From Thermoleophilia bacterium (GTDB taxonomy: Bacteria; Actinomycetota; Thermoleophilia; Gaiellales; SKUG01): DNA of 12,013 nt. This document shows, piece by piece, positions 1 through 4,310 of this stretch. The notes beneath the pieces are model-generated. The model ran no database searches, was not told the origin of the DNA, and saw nothing but the letters and a program-made list of their open reading frames with translations. Position 1 is the stretch's first letter. Each line of letters starts with the position of its first letter. The position numbers were made by a program, and so were the translations under genes. The stretch lies in contig JAGQUL010000164.1 of assembly GCA_020438525.1 (NCBI GenBank), positions 7,715 to 19,727 of the forward strand. The letters run 5' to 3'.

Positions 1-42
1 CTCGTAATGAAGGGGTCAGCGGTTCGAGTCCGCTCATCGGCT
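1..42 (+). tRNA. tRNA-Thr(CGT), 3' part, cut by window start
   Basis: Read from position 1 the sequence has the geometry of a tRNA 3' portion: anticodon loop CTCGTAA (1-7, anticodon CGT), 3' anticodon strand TGAAG (8-12), variable loop GGGTC (13-17), T stem AGCGG/CCGCT (18-22 and 30-34) around loop TTCGAGT (23-29), acceptor 3' strand CATCGGC (35-41) and discriminator T (42). The acceptor strand implies a 5' strand GCCGATG, typical of bacterial tRNA-Thr. The 5' half lies outside the window, so I cannot tell an intact tRNA from another 3'-only copy such as those at 2678 and 3927. The hairpin right behind it fits a tRNA terminator. Confidence 0.7.
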
Positions 43-45
43 TTA

Positions 46-75
46 CGAAAAGCCCTGCATATCGCAGGGTTTTCG
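46..75 (+). terminator. Hairpin terminator after tRNA-Thr
   Basis: CGAAAA-g-CCCTGC (46-58) pairs with GCAGGGTTTTCG (64-75), 12 pairs with one bulged G and a 5-nt loop. The descending arm contains TTTT. It starts four bases after the tRNA end, the usual place for an intrinsic terminator. Confidence 0.6.
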
Positions 76-113
76 AGATGCCTTCGGCTTGCAGCTCGTG
101 CAATTTGGTCGAA

Positions 114-167
114 ACGCGCAAATAACGCGCAAGTCCTGACCCCTTCACTGACCTGGGTAGGGGTCAG
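114..167 (+). repeat. Left-arm repeat, copy 1
   Basis: ACGCGCAAATAACGCGCAAG (114-133) contains an 8-bp direct repeat (CGCGCAAx twice, 11-bp period). It is followed by CTGACCCC (136-143) and its inverse GGGGTCAG (160-167). The 37 bases at 114-150 match 2781-2817 with about six differences, at a similar distance behind the next tRNA copy. The same CGCGCAA doublet occurs in both right arms (2538-2557 and 3787-3806), so it is a good candidate for an integrase arm-binding site. Confidence 0.55.
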
Positions 168-311
168 CAGGCTGAAGATAGGCCAATTTCGGGTTACTGG
201 GTTCACTCCCGGGCCGAATAGCCGATAATAGGGGCGTCCGCTTCGTGCGAGACACCTTTTCGTACCGGGAGGCGTCCTTGTGGCGCCTCTCGTGCTTTGT
301 GGGAGCAGATG

Positions 312-992
312 ATGGCAGGACGGTTCGTCCAGGCTCGATTCCTGATCGACTACTGGAACATCCAGAGCGGTTGGAACGATCACTTCCGATCGCGCGGTAT
401 CGAGCCACGACAGATGCCGTGGCGCGAGCTGATCTCGGCGATCAAGCAGACGATCGGACCGCAACTATGCGAAGACACCGGCTTCCACGATCGAGCGCTG
501 TGGCAAGCGCAGGGTAACTGGCCCCAAGTACGCGTCGTCGCCGGACTGACACCCGTAAGCACGGGCGCGGATACACACCGCGACTGGTTTGCTCGGCACC
601 TCGAGCGCGAACTCGGATGGGACGTGTCGCTCTACTCGAATCCGCGCAGACCACTCGACACTCGGTGCCGAAATCAGGCGTGTCGCCACGAACACAAGAC
701 ATGCCCAGAATGCGGCGACCAACTCGTGCACTACCCGGAGAAGCGCGTCGACGTCGACATCGCCACCGACCTGTTCCGACACGCCGCCATGCCGGAGGGC
801 CCCGAAAAGCCAGACCTACTTGTGCTGTGCTCGGGAGACACCGACTTCGTTCCCGCAGTAGAGGCGTGCCAAGACATCGGGACGCCAATTGCGTGCGTGG
901 CCTGGAAGGGCGCGGTAAGCGAGCTCATGGGCGCGGCGCGATTCGGAACGACGCTCGAGAACACCCGAATCGCGCGACACCTGCCAAGCTAA
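312..992 (+). CDS. NYN-domain nuclease with zinc-knuckle insertion
   Basis: A 226-residue protein of the NYN/PIN-like ribonuclease superfamily (LabA/DUF88-type), expected to be a metal-dependent cytosolic RNase. Visible motifs are the N-terminal acidic strand LIDYWN (residues 11-16, D13 and N16), the central RVDVDIATDLF (145-155), and SGDTDFVP (174-181) with D176 and D178; these would form the acidic metal-binding site. Four cysteines (119, 124, 131, 134) sit between strands and look like a small zinc knuckle. I chose ATG 312 because GGGAG (301-305) lies six bases upstream; ATG 309 and TTG 297 are in frame but poorly placed. It is the only plus-strand gene of cassette A and converges on the anti-sigma-like gene. 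Cargo nucleases of this type often serve in RNA turnover, toxin or phage-defence roles; which applies here is unknown. Confidence 0.82.
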   Translation: MAGRFVQARFLIDYWNIQSGWNDHFRSRGIEPRQMPWRELISAIKQTIGPQLCEDTGFHDRALWQAQGNWPQVRVVAGLTPVSTGADTHRDWFARHLERELGWDVSLYSNPRRPLDTRCRNQACRHEHKTCPECGDQLVHYPEKRVDVDIATDLFRHAAMPEGPEKPDLLVLCSGDTDFVPAVEACQDIGTPIACVAWKGAVSELMGAARFGTTLENTRIARHLPS

Positions 993-1055
993 ACCGTTCG
1001 CGGCAATCACGACTCGAGCATGCCCAACCAACTTGCTGGGAGTCTCGGGTGAAAC

Positions 1056-1871
1056 TCAACTCGACGGTATCGTCACGCGCTCCATGCTTCCGTCGACGAG
1101 CTCGACATCGAGCCCAACCGGTTCTGGACGCGCCGGGGGCGGCGCCTTCTTCGACCCGCCGTTGGCCGCGATGTATTGCTTGACGTCCAGATTCGGGCGG
1201 GGGTACCACAGGAACGAGTTCTTCCCCATGACAGCCTCTTGGGTCGTGCCATCATTGAACCGTACGCGTACGTCCGTGACGTCGTCGGTGGTGAGTCCCG
1301 TGATCGATGTGATCGTCGTCCAACCACCATCGATGCCGAAGTAGCTGGGCGTCGCGCTCACGACATCGCCTGGGCCAAATGCTGCGCCTCCGCAGGAGCC
1401 CGTTCCGAACGATCCTTCCCAGTAATAGCAGACGTCGCCGTTCTCGGTTGGGAACGCGTGCAGCGTGGTCGCGACATCCCCGTTGCGGTGCTGCAGCAGC
1501 ACTTTGTGTCCGGGGATCTGCGCAGCTCCACCGCTACGCATCGCGTTGAAGATCTCCTCGCCGGTCGCGTACTCGCCGGCGTGCGGCACCGTCGATGGCT
1601 GCTCGCGGATCACTTCCATCCGGTCGGCGTCCGATCCCTTCGGAAAGAGCCGCTTCAGGAGCGCCGGCTCGGCAGCGACGGCAACGCCAGCAAGAATCAA
1701 GAAAGCCGCGACGACGACAAGCACGATCCGCGCGCGACGACGACGCGGCCTCAATGTCGCCACCACAGGCGACTCCAGGCAGGACTGAATGGCGCGCCAT
1801 GTCGCCTCGTTTCCGTGCGGCGAACCTGCTGGCTGGATCGCTAGCCGGATCCTATGCTCCAAGTCATGCAT
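1056..1871 (-). CDS. One-pass membrane protein, probable anti-sigma partner
   Basis: A 271-residue protein with a cytosolic N-terminus of about 47 residues, an arginine-rich stretch (41-48), one membrane helix (about 49-67, ending AVAAEPA) and a 200-residue outer domain containing the cysteines of its VCYYWEGSFGTGSCGG region. The upstream sigma gene ends in TGA at 1866-1864, and ATG 1871 overlaps it by eight bases (ATGCATGA), with GAGGGG eight bases before the start. Translational coupling to an ECF sigma and this topology are what membrane anti-sigma factors show. I see no clear zinc anti-sigma HxxxCxxC motif, so the role is inferred from context. It could be an uncharacterised sigma-linked sensor of the actinobacterial kind. 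GTG 1880 is a possible alternative start but lacks a ribosome site. Confidence 0.72.
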   Translation of the reverse strand: MHDLEHRIRLAIQPAGSPHGNEATWRAIQSCLESPVVATLRPRRRRARIVLVVVAAFLILAGVAVAAEPALLKRLFPKGSDADRMEVIREQPSTVPHAGEYATGEEIFNAMRSGGAAQIPGHKVLLQHRNGDVATTLHAFPTENGDVCYYWEGSFGTGSCGGAAFGPGDVVSATPSYFGIDGGWTTITSITGLTTDDVTDVRVRFNDGTTQEAVMGKNSFLWYPRPNLDVKQYIAANGGSKKAPPPARPEPVGLDVELVDGSMERVTIPSS

Positions 1872-2445
1872 GATCGTCACCCCTCAGGATCGCGATGATT
1901 CGACGACGTGCTCGATGAAGCCGGATCCGGGCAGCAACGGCCGAGATGCCGAGTAGTGCTCCGGCCTCTGCCACCTTGAGTTCGCCCATCGCGACAAGCA
2001 CGAGGATCTCGCGGTCACGCTCCTCGAGCCGAGCGAGCGCGGAAATGATCGCCGGATCCGCCTCAATCAGCTCGGGAGGCGCTTGGGCCTGAGGCCCAAC
2101 CCGAGTGCCTGCGACGATAGACCGCTGCCATCTAACCTCCGATTCGCGATGTCGCCGCAATACGTTCGTGGCTACTCCGTACAACCACGGGCGCGCGCTC
2201 GAGAACGATTCATCGAATCGACCGAGCGACGCCCACGCCGCCGCGAACGTCTCGACCACGAGGTCCTCCGCCAACTGCGCACCGACACGAAACGCCAAGA
2301 ACCCACGAACGGCATCGACATGCCGCTCGAACAAGACCGCGAACGCCCGCTCGTCGCCACCTGCGGCCGCGTCGATCAGCTCGCGGTCGCGCAGCTCTCC
2401 TCGAGGCTGCGCCGGGCTACCGGTGCGAGTTGGTATCTGCGTCAT
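1864..2445 (-). CDS. ECF-type RNA polymerase sigma factor
   Basis: A 193-residue sigma-70 family protein with only regions 2 and 4. Region 2 spans about residues 22-101 (RELIDAAAGGDERAF, then the core-binding and -10 segments AEDLVVETFAAAWASL and ARPWLYGVATNVLRRHRE). Region 4 spans about 135-182 (ALARLEERDREILVLVAMGE, then the helix-turn-helix VAEAGALLGISAVAARIRLHRAR). It directs core polymerase to a dedicated promoter set. ATG 2445 has GGAA nine bases upstream; the frame stays open to TTG 2466, which has no ribosome site. It is the first gene of a two-gene operon with the overlapping membrane protein, which probably holds it inactive. No C-terminal extra domain is present. A convincing self-recognised promoter was not found upstream. 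Confidence 0.88.
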   Translation of the reverse strand: MTQIPTRTGSPAQPRGELRDRELIDAAAGGDERAFAVLFERHVDAVRGFLAFRVGAQLAEDLVVETFAAAWASLGRFDESFSSARPWLYGVATNVLRRHRESEVRWQRSIVAGTRVGPQAQAPPELIEADPAIISALARLEERDREILVLVAMGELKVAEAGALLGISAVAARIRLHRARRRIIAILRGDDHA

Positions 2446-2520
2446 CGGTGGTGATTCCGACTTCAAGCGAAAAACGTTTCAGGCTCATCATGCCGCAGCG
2501 ATTCCCTGCAATAGACCAGC

Positions 2521-2719
2521 GTGGACACACGGCTCAGACGCGCAAATAGCGCGCAAGGTCGACAGGGAAACCGTGTCTACGCCTGTCCACGCAAGCCCAA
2601 TAGCATTCCGCCGATTTGCAGGTCAATCGTGCCCACTGGTGGTCGCTCGTAGACGGGCGAGGACTGCTTTGGCGTGGCTCGTAATGAAGGGGTCAGCGGT
2701 TCGAATCCGCTCATCGGCT
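2521..2719 (+). repeat. 199-bp right-arm repeat, copy 1
   Basis: It aligns without gaps to 3770-3968, with about 18 differences by hand count (about 91 percent identity). Contents in order: GTGGACA (2521-2527) with inverse TGTCCAC (2584-2590), CGCGCAAATAGCGCGCAAG (2539-2557), GTCTACG (2575-2581), CGTAGACGGGCG (2648-2659), then the tRNA-Thr 3' part (2678-2719). Similarity stops abruptly at the tRNA end. It reads as the right arm plus core of an integrated element. Confidence 0.85.
2678..2719 (+). other. tRNA-Thr 3' fragment, putative att core
   Basis: Identical to 1-42 except one base in the T loop (TTCGAAT for TTCGAGT). It is preceded by GGCGTGG rather than the CTTCA needed for the anticodon stem, so it cannot be a tRNA. 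Identity begins exactly at the anticodon loop CTCGTAA, the usual crossover zone of anticodon-loop integrases. Confidence 0.75.
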
Positions 2720-3125
2720 TCACAGAAATTCCTGCAAATGGGCATATTCCAATTCGTTCGCGGACTCTCATGGACGCGCGAAGCGCAAGAAACACGCAAG
2801 TCCCGACCCCTTCACTGGGCGGGGTACGGGTCAGCGTGGCTGGAATTCACTAATCGTCCCCGTCCAACGGACACCAGGCTCGACGCGTCGACGGCACGTA
2901 GCCTCAGGCGCCGAGACGCGAGTTGTGATTGCGGGTCGGCGACCTCGACGACCTCGACACCGTTAACTCCAGATGCCCGGTCTCAACCATGCGCGAGCAC
3001 CCGGGCCGCGTCACTCCTTGACCCGGAGGACCGGACCTCAGCCATGTATGCGAATCGGGTTAGCTGGCGAATCTTGTCGAGTTACCCGAACGGGATACAT
3101 TCCCACTGCGACCTGCGCCGGCCCC
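2720..3125. other. Gene-free stretch of cassette B
   Basis: About 400 bases without a credible gene. Apart from the left arm at 2781-2834 I see only low-information GC-rich sequence. The long plus-strand open frame that crosses it begins antisense to the sigma gene and merely runs into the toxin frame. Confidence 0.45.
2781..2834 (+). repeat. Left-arm repeat, copy 2
   Basis: 2781-2817 matches 114-150 with about six differences, and both end in GACCCCTTCACTG. The following GGGTCAG (2828-2834) is the partial inverse of CCGACCC (2803-2809). It lies about 60 bases behind the tRNA fragment, as the first copy does. Confidence 0.55.
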
Positions 3126-3154
3126 TTGCGCGCATATATCGCGCGCGTTATAAT
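3126..3154 (+). promoter_or_regulatory. Promoter of the toxin-antitoxin operon (leaderless)
   Basis: TTGCGC (3126-3131), a 17-bp spacer and a perfect TATAAT (3149-3154). The expected transcript start, about seven bases on, falls on the A of the toxin ATG (3161), and no ribosome site exists upstream. The mRNA is therefore probably leaderless. Confidence 0.7.
3128..3146. promoter_or_regulatory. Dyad operator between -35 and -10
   Basis: GCGCGC (3128-3133) and GCGCGC (3141-3146) form an inverted repeat around ATATATC, inside the promoter spacer. This is where an autorepressing antitoxin of the XRE type would be expected to bind. Binding is inference. Confidence 0.45.
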
Positions 3155-3160
3155 TGGCTC

Positions 3161-3445
3161 ATGGAGATCGAGTTCCTCGATCCGCGCGCGTTCCAGAAAT
3201 GGCGACAGCGCCTCGGTCGACCGGAACGGTCGGACATCCTGCGCCGCCTCGAGCTGCTGCAAGCGCACGGGGTCGCGCTCGGAATGCCGAACGTTCGCAG
3301 GCTGGACGCAGGGCTGTGGGAACTTCGCAGCGGCAAGCATCGGCTGTACTTCACGGTCGACGTCGACGCCGCGGTCTTCCTCGCGTTTGGAGACAAGGAC
3401 TCGCAGCAGCGAGACATTCGGCTCGCCAAGGAGCGCATGAGATGA
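3161..3445 (+). CDS. RelE/HigB-like toxin
   Basis: A 94-residue basic protein with the compact RelE/ParE-fold pattern: an N-terminal strand (MEIEFLDPRAF), two helices (residues 13-36), then NVRRLDAGLWELRSGKHRLYFTVD (44-67), the LWELR-x-RLYF strand pair typical of HigB/phage Gp49-type toxins, and a C-terminal strand plus DIRLAKERMR. Such toxins cut mRNA on the ribosome. R56, K59 and R61 are candidate active-site residues. The start is ATG 3161, placed right behind a consensus -10 box. Its TGA overlaps the antitoxin ATG (ATGA), so the order is toxin first, as in higBA systems. The family assignment is by motif; the target is inferred. Confidence 0.83.
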   Translation: MEIEFLDPRAFQKWRQRLGRPERSDILRRLELLQAHGVALGMPNVRRLDAGLWELRSGKHRLYFTVDVDAAVFLAFGDKDSQQRDIRLAKERMR

Positions 3446-3753
3446 GCAAGCGACGACTACGTGGTACACCGCTCGACGACGTCCGCGACGAGATGTTCGC
3501 CGAGGACCCCGAACTTCGGGACGCCTACGACGCACTCGGCCCTCGCTACGAGTTCATCAGCGCGGTGATCGGCGCACGCAAAGAGCGTGGCTGGACACAG
3601 ACCGACCTCGCCAAGGCCTGCGGCACGTCCCAGCCAGCGATCGCGCGACTGGAATCCGGGGACCAGGACCCCAAGCTCGACACGATGGTGAAGGTCTGCA
3701 ACGTACTGGGCCTCCCGCTCACGGTCGGCTCGGGCACCCGACTCGCCGGCTGA
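3442..3753 (+). CDS. XRE-family antitoxin (HigA-like)
   Basis: A 103-residue protein with an acidic N-terminal part (residues 11-38) that may wrap the toxin, and an XRE helix-turn-helix at about 50-93. In this segment WTQTDLAKACGTSQPAIARL (51-70) and ESGDQDPKLDTMVKVCNVLG (71-90) carry the classic ESG and P-x-L-x-T-x-x-K marks. It neutralises the toxin and should repress the operon. AAGGAG (3428-3433) lies eight bases before ATG 3442, inside the toxin end, and the two genes overlap in ATGA, so translation is coupled. The dyad at 3128-3146 is its likely operator. Confidence 0.88.
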   Translation: MSKRRLRGTPLDDVRDEMFAEDPELRDAYDALGPRYEFISAVIGARKERGWTQTDLAKACGTSQPAIARLESGDQDPKLDTMVKVCNVLGLPLTVGSGTRLAG

Positions 3754-3910
3754 GCCGACATGGACCGCGGTGGACACGCCTCGTAGACGCGCAAATAGCG
3801 CGCAAGGTCGACAGGGAATCCGTGTCTACGCCTGTCCACGCAGGCCCAAAAGCATTCCGCCGATTTGCAGGTCAATCGTGCCCACGGGTGGCCTGTCGTA
3901 GACGGGCGTT

Positions 3911-3943
3911 GACCCCTTTGGCGTGGCTCGTCATGAAGGGGTC
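3911..3943. repeat. Inverted repeat around the att core
   Basis: GACCCCTT (3911-3918) and AAGGGGTC (3936-3943) are exact inverses flanking 17 bases that include CTCGTCA, the position of the anticodon loop. This fits a pair of inverted core-type integrase sites. The matching left half in the second tRNA copy is degenerate (GGACTGCTTT). Confidence 0.5.
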
Positions 3944-3968
3944 AGCGGTTCGAGTCCGCTCATCGGCT
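3927..3968 (+). other. tRNA-Thr 3' fragment, distal att core
   Basis: It matches 1-42 except A to C in the anticodon loop (CTCGTCA). The 5' anticodon strand is again missing (GCGTGG precedes), so this is not a tRNA gene. Unlike the middle copy it is followed at once by a strong terminator-type hairpin, which suggests this is where the original chromosomal tRNA 3' flank resumes. Confidence 0.72.
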
Positions 3969-3976
3969 TCTGGACG

Positions 3977-4004
3977 CGAAACGCCCGCCGGAGCGGGCGT
4001 TTCG
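3977..4004 (+). terminator. Strong hairpin terminator
   Basis: CGAAACGCCCGC (3977-3988) pairs perfectly with GCGGGCGTTTCG (3993-4004) around the loop CGGA. Placed eight bases behind the third tRNA-Thr copy, it looks like the ancestral terminator of the tRNA gene. There is no long T run. Confidence 0.65.
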
Positions 4005-4037
4005 ACTTGAACGGTGTTCGCGGATCACGTCCGCGAT

Positions 4038-4128
4038 GTCCAGGCTTGCCGCCTGTCATCGTAGCGGGTATCGGCGACGTGGACCCGACGGGATTCGAGT
4101 CCGCAGTTTCTGGGTGGCAAGCCTGGAC
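4038..4128. repeat. Inverted copy of an anticodon-arm-like segment
   Basis: GTCCAGGCTTGCCGCC (4038-4053) is the inverse of 4113-4128 with one mismatch. The second arm is the anticodon region of the tRNA-like element at 4080-4153. The 59 bases between include that element's T arm and acceptor 3' strand. Confidence 0.6.
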
Positions 4129-4153
4129 GTGCTCCCACTTACACCACGGGCCC
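4080..4153 (-). tRNA. tRNA-like or degenerate tRNA (Ala/Gly unclear)
   Basis: Read on the minus strand from 4153: acceptor GGGCCCG pairs with CGGGTCC in seven pairs (one G-T) and discriminator A at 4080. The D stem GTGT/GCAC encloses AAGTGGGA. The T arm is GCGGA-CTCGAAT-CCCGT, with one mismatch and C for the first T of the loop. The anticodon arm CCAGG-CTTGCCA-CCCAG has two A-C mismatches, so identity is ambiguous: TGC (Ala) in that register, GCC (Gly) if shifted by one. The overall length of 74 is right. It may be a real but unusual tRNA or a decayed one. Confidence 0.45.
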
Positions 4154-4280
4154 GCCGCCTCGCGAGCCATTGGCCTAACCCGCCGGCGCCAGCATTACCG
4201 CTCAAGTGCGACGAGATGCGCGCGCACTGAATCGATTTCGTGCCAACTTCGTCACACGGCTGTGACACGTGGCGCGAGGG

Positions 4281-4310
4281 TGACCCCGTTCGGTGCCCCG
4301 GAAGGGGTCA
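4281..4310. repeat. Inverted repeat at the reductase 3' end
   Basis: TGACCCC-g-TTC (4281-4291) faces GAAGGGGTCA (4301-4310), ten pairs with one bulge. The last three bases are the reductase stop codon. It could act as the terminator of that gene on the minus strand. GAAGGGGTCAGCG (4301-4313) is identical to 13 bases of the tRNA-Thr copies. Confidence 0.5.

Larger units (their letters stand above)
43..311. other. Non-coding left arm of cassette A
   Basis: I see no credible gene in these 269 bases. They hold the tRNA terminator, the arm-type direct repeat at 114-133, the inverted repeat at 136-167, and a hairpin GAGGCG/CGCCTC (269-274 and 284-289) just ahead of the NYN gene that may belong to its leader. 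The short open frame starting in the tRNA copy is an artefact of tRNA sequence. Confidence 0.5.
1..2719. mobile_element. Cassette A: att-flanked island without integrase
   Basis: The segment between the first and second tRNA-Thr 3' copies has a core-to-core length of 2677 bp. It carries the NYN nuclease and the sigma/anti-sigma pair. It opens with the tRNA 3' part plus a left arm (114-167) and ends in a 199-bp right arm (2521-2719) whose last 42 bases are again the tRNA 3' part. That is the architecture left by a tyrosine integrase acting at an anticodon loop. No recombinase gene is present, so mobility would need an enzyme in trans. The att reading is inference; the repeats are seen directly. 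Confidence 0.6.
2678..3968. mobile_element. Cassette B: att-flanked toxin-antitoxin unit
   Basis: The unit between the second and third tRNA-Thr 3' copies has a core-to-core length of 1249 bp. Behind the second copy comes a left arm (2781-2834) related to that of cassette A, then the toxin-antitoxin operon, then the 199-bp right arm ending in the third copy. It has no recombinase gene. The same arms around different cargo suggest two units captured by the same or a closely related integration machinery. Confidence 0.6.
3770..3968 (+). repeat. 199-bp right-arm repeat, copy 2
   Basis: Same length as 2521-2719, with about 18 substitutions clustered at 3779-3785, 3892-3896 and 3910-3916. It contains a nested dyad, GTGGAC plus CGTAGAC (3770-3775, 3782-3788) facing GTCTACG plus GTCCAC (3824-3830, 3834-3839). 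The CGCGCAA doublet is at 3787-3806 and a third CGTAGACG at 3897-3904, before the tRNA 3' part. It begins 17 bases after the antitoxin stop. Confidence 0.85.
4005..4307. other. Region between island end and reductase
   Basis: No protein gene is supported here. It holds a dyad CGCGGA/TCCGCG (4020-4025, 4030-4035), the tRNA-like sequence at 4080-4153, a dyad GTCACA/TGTGAC (4251-4256, 4261-4266), and the left half of an inverted repeat that reaches into the reductase stop codon (4281-4310). Confidence 0.5.

Noticed and set aside
7..228. Short open frame beginning MKGSAVRVRSS
   Set aside because: The peptide is simply translated tRNA-Thr 3' sequence, a common spurious call; the same peptide appears at each tRNA copy.
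2105..3160. Plus-strand open frame leading into the toxin
   Set aside because: It runs antisense through the sigma gene and across the 199-bp repeat; the toxin fold begins at ATG 3161 behind its own promoter.
1..3968. Integron or CRISPR interpretation of the repeated sequences
   Set aside because: There are no attC-type sites, no integron integrase, no short regularly spaced repeats with unique spacers and no cas genes. The three copies coincide with a tRNA 3' end and are kilobases apart.
3927..3968. A complete tRNA gene at the third copy (or at 2678-2719)
   Set aside because: The upstream bases supply neither the 5' anticodon strand nor a D arm nor the GCCGATG acceptor strand at the right distance.
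4251..4266. CRP/FNR-like operator GTCACA-CGGC-TGTGAC
   Set aside because: The dyad is real, but its 4-bp spacing and half-site order are not those of a CRP site, and it lies behind the reductase gene rather than upstream of a start. A terminator-type role is equally likely, so it is only mentioned.
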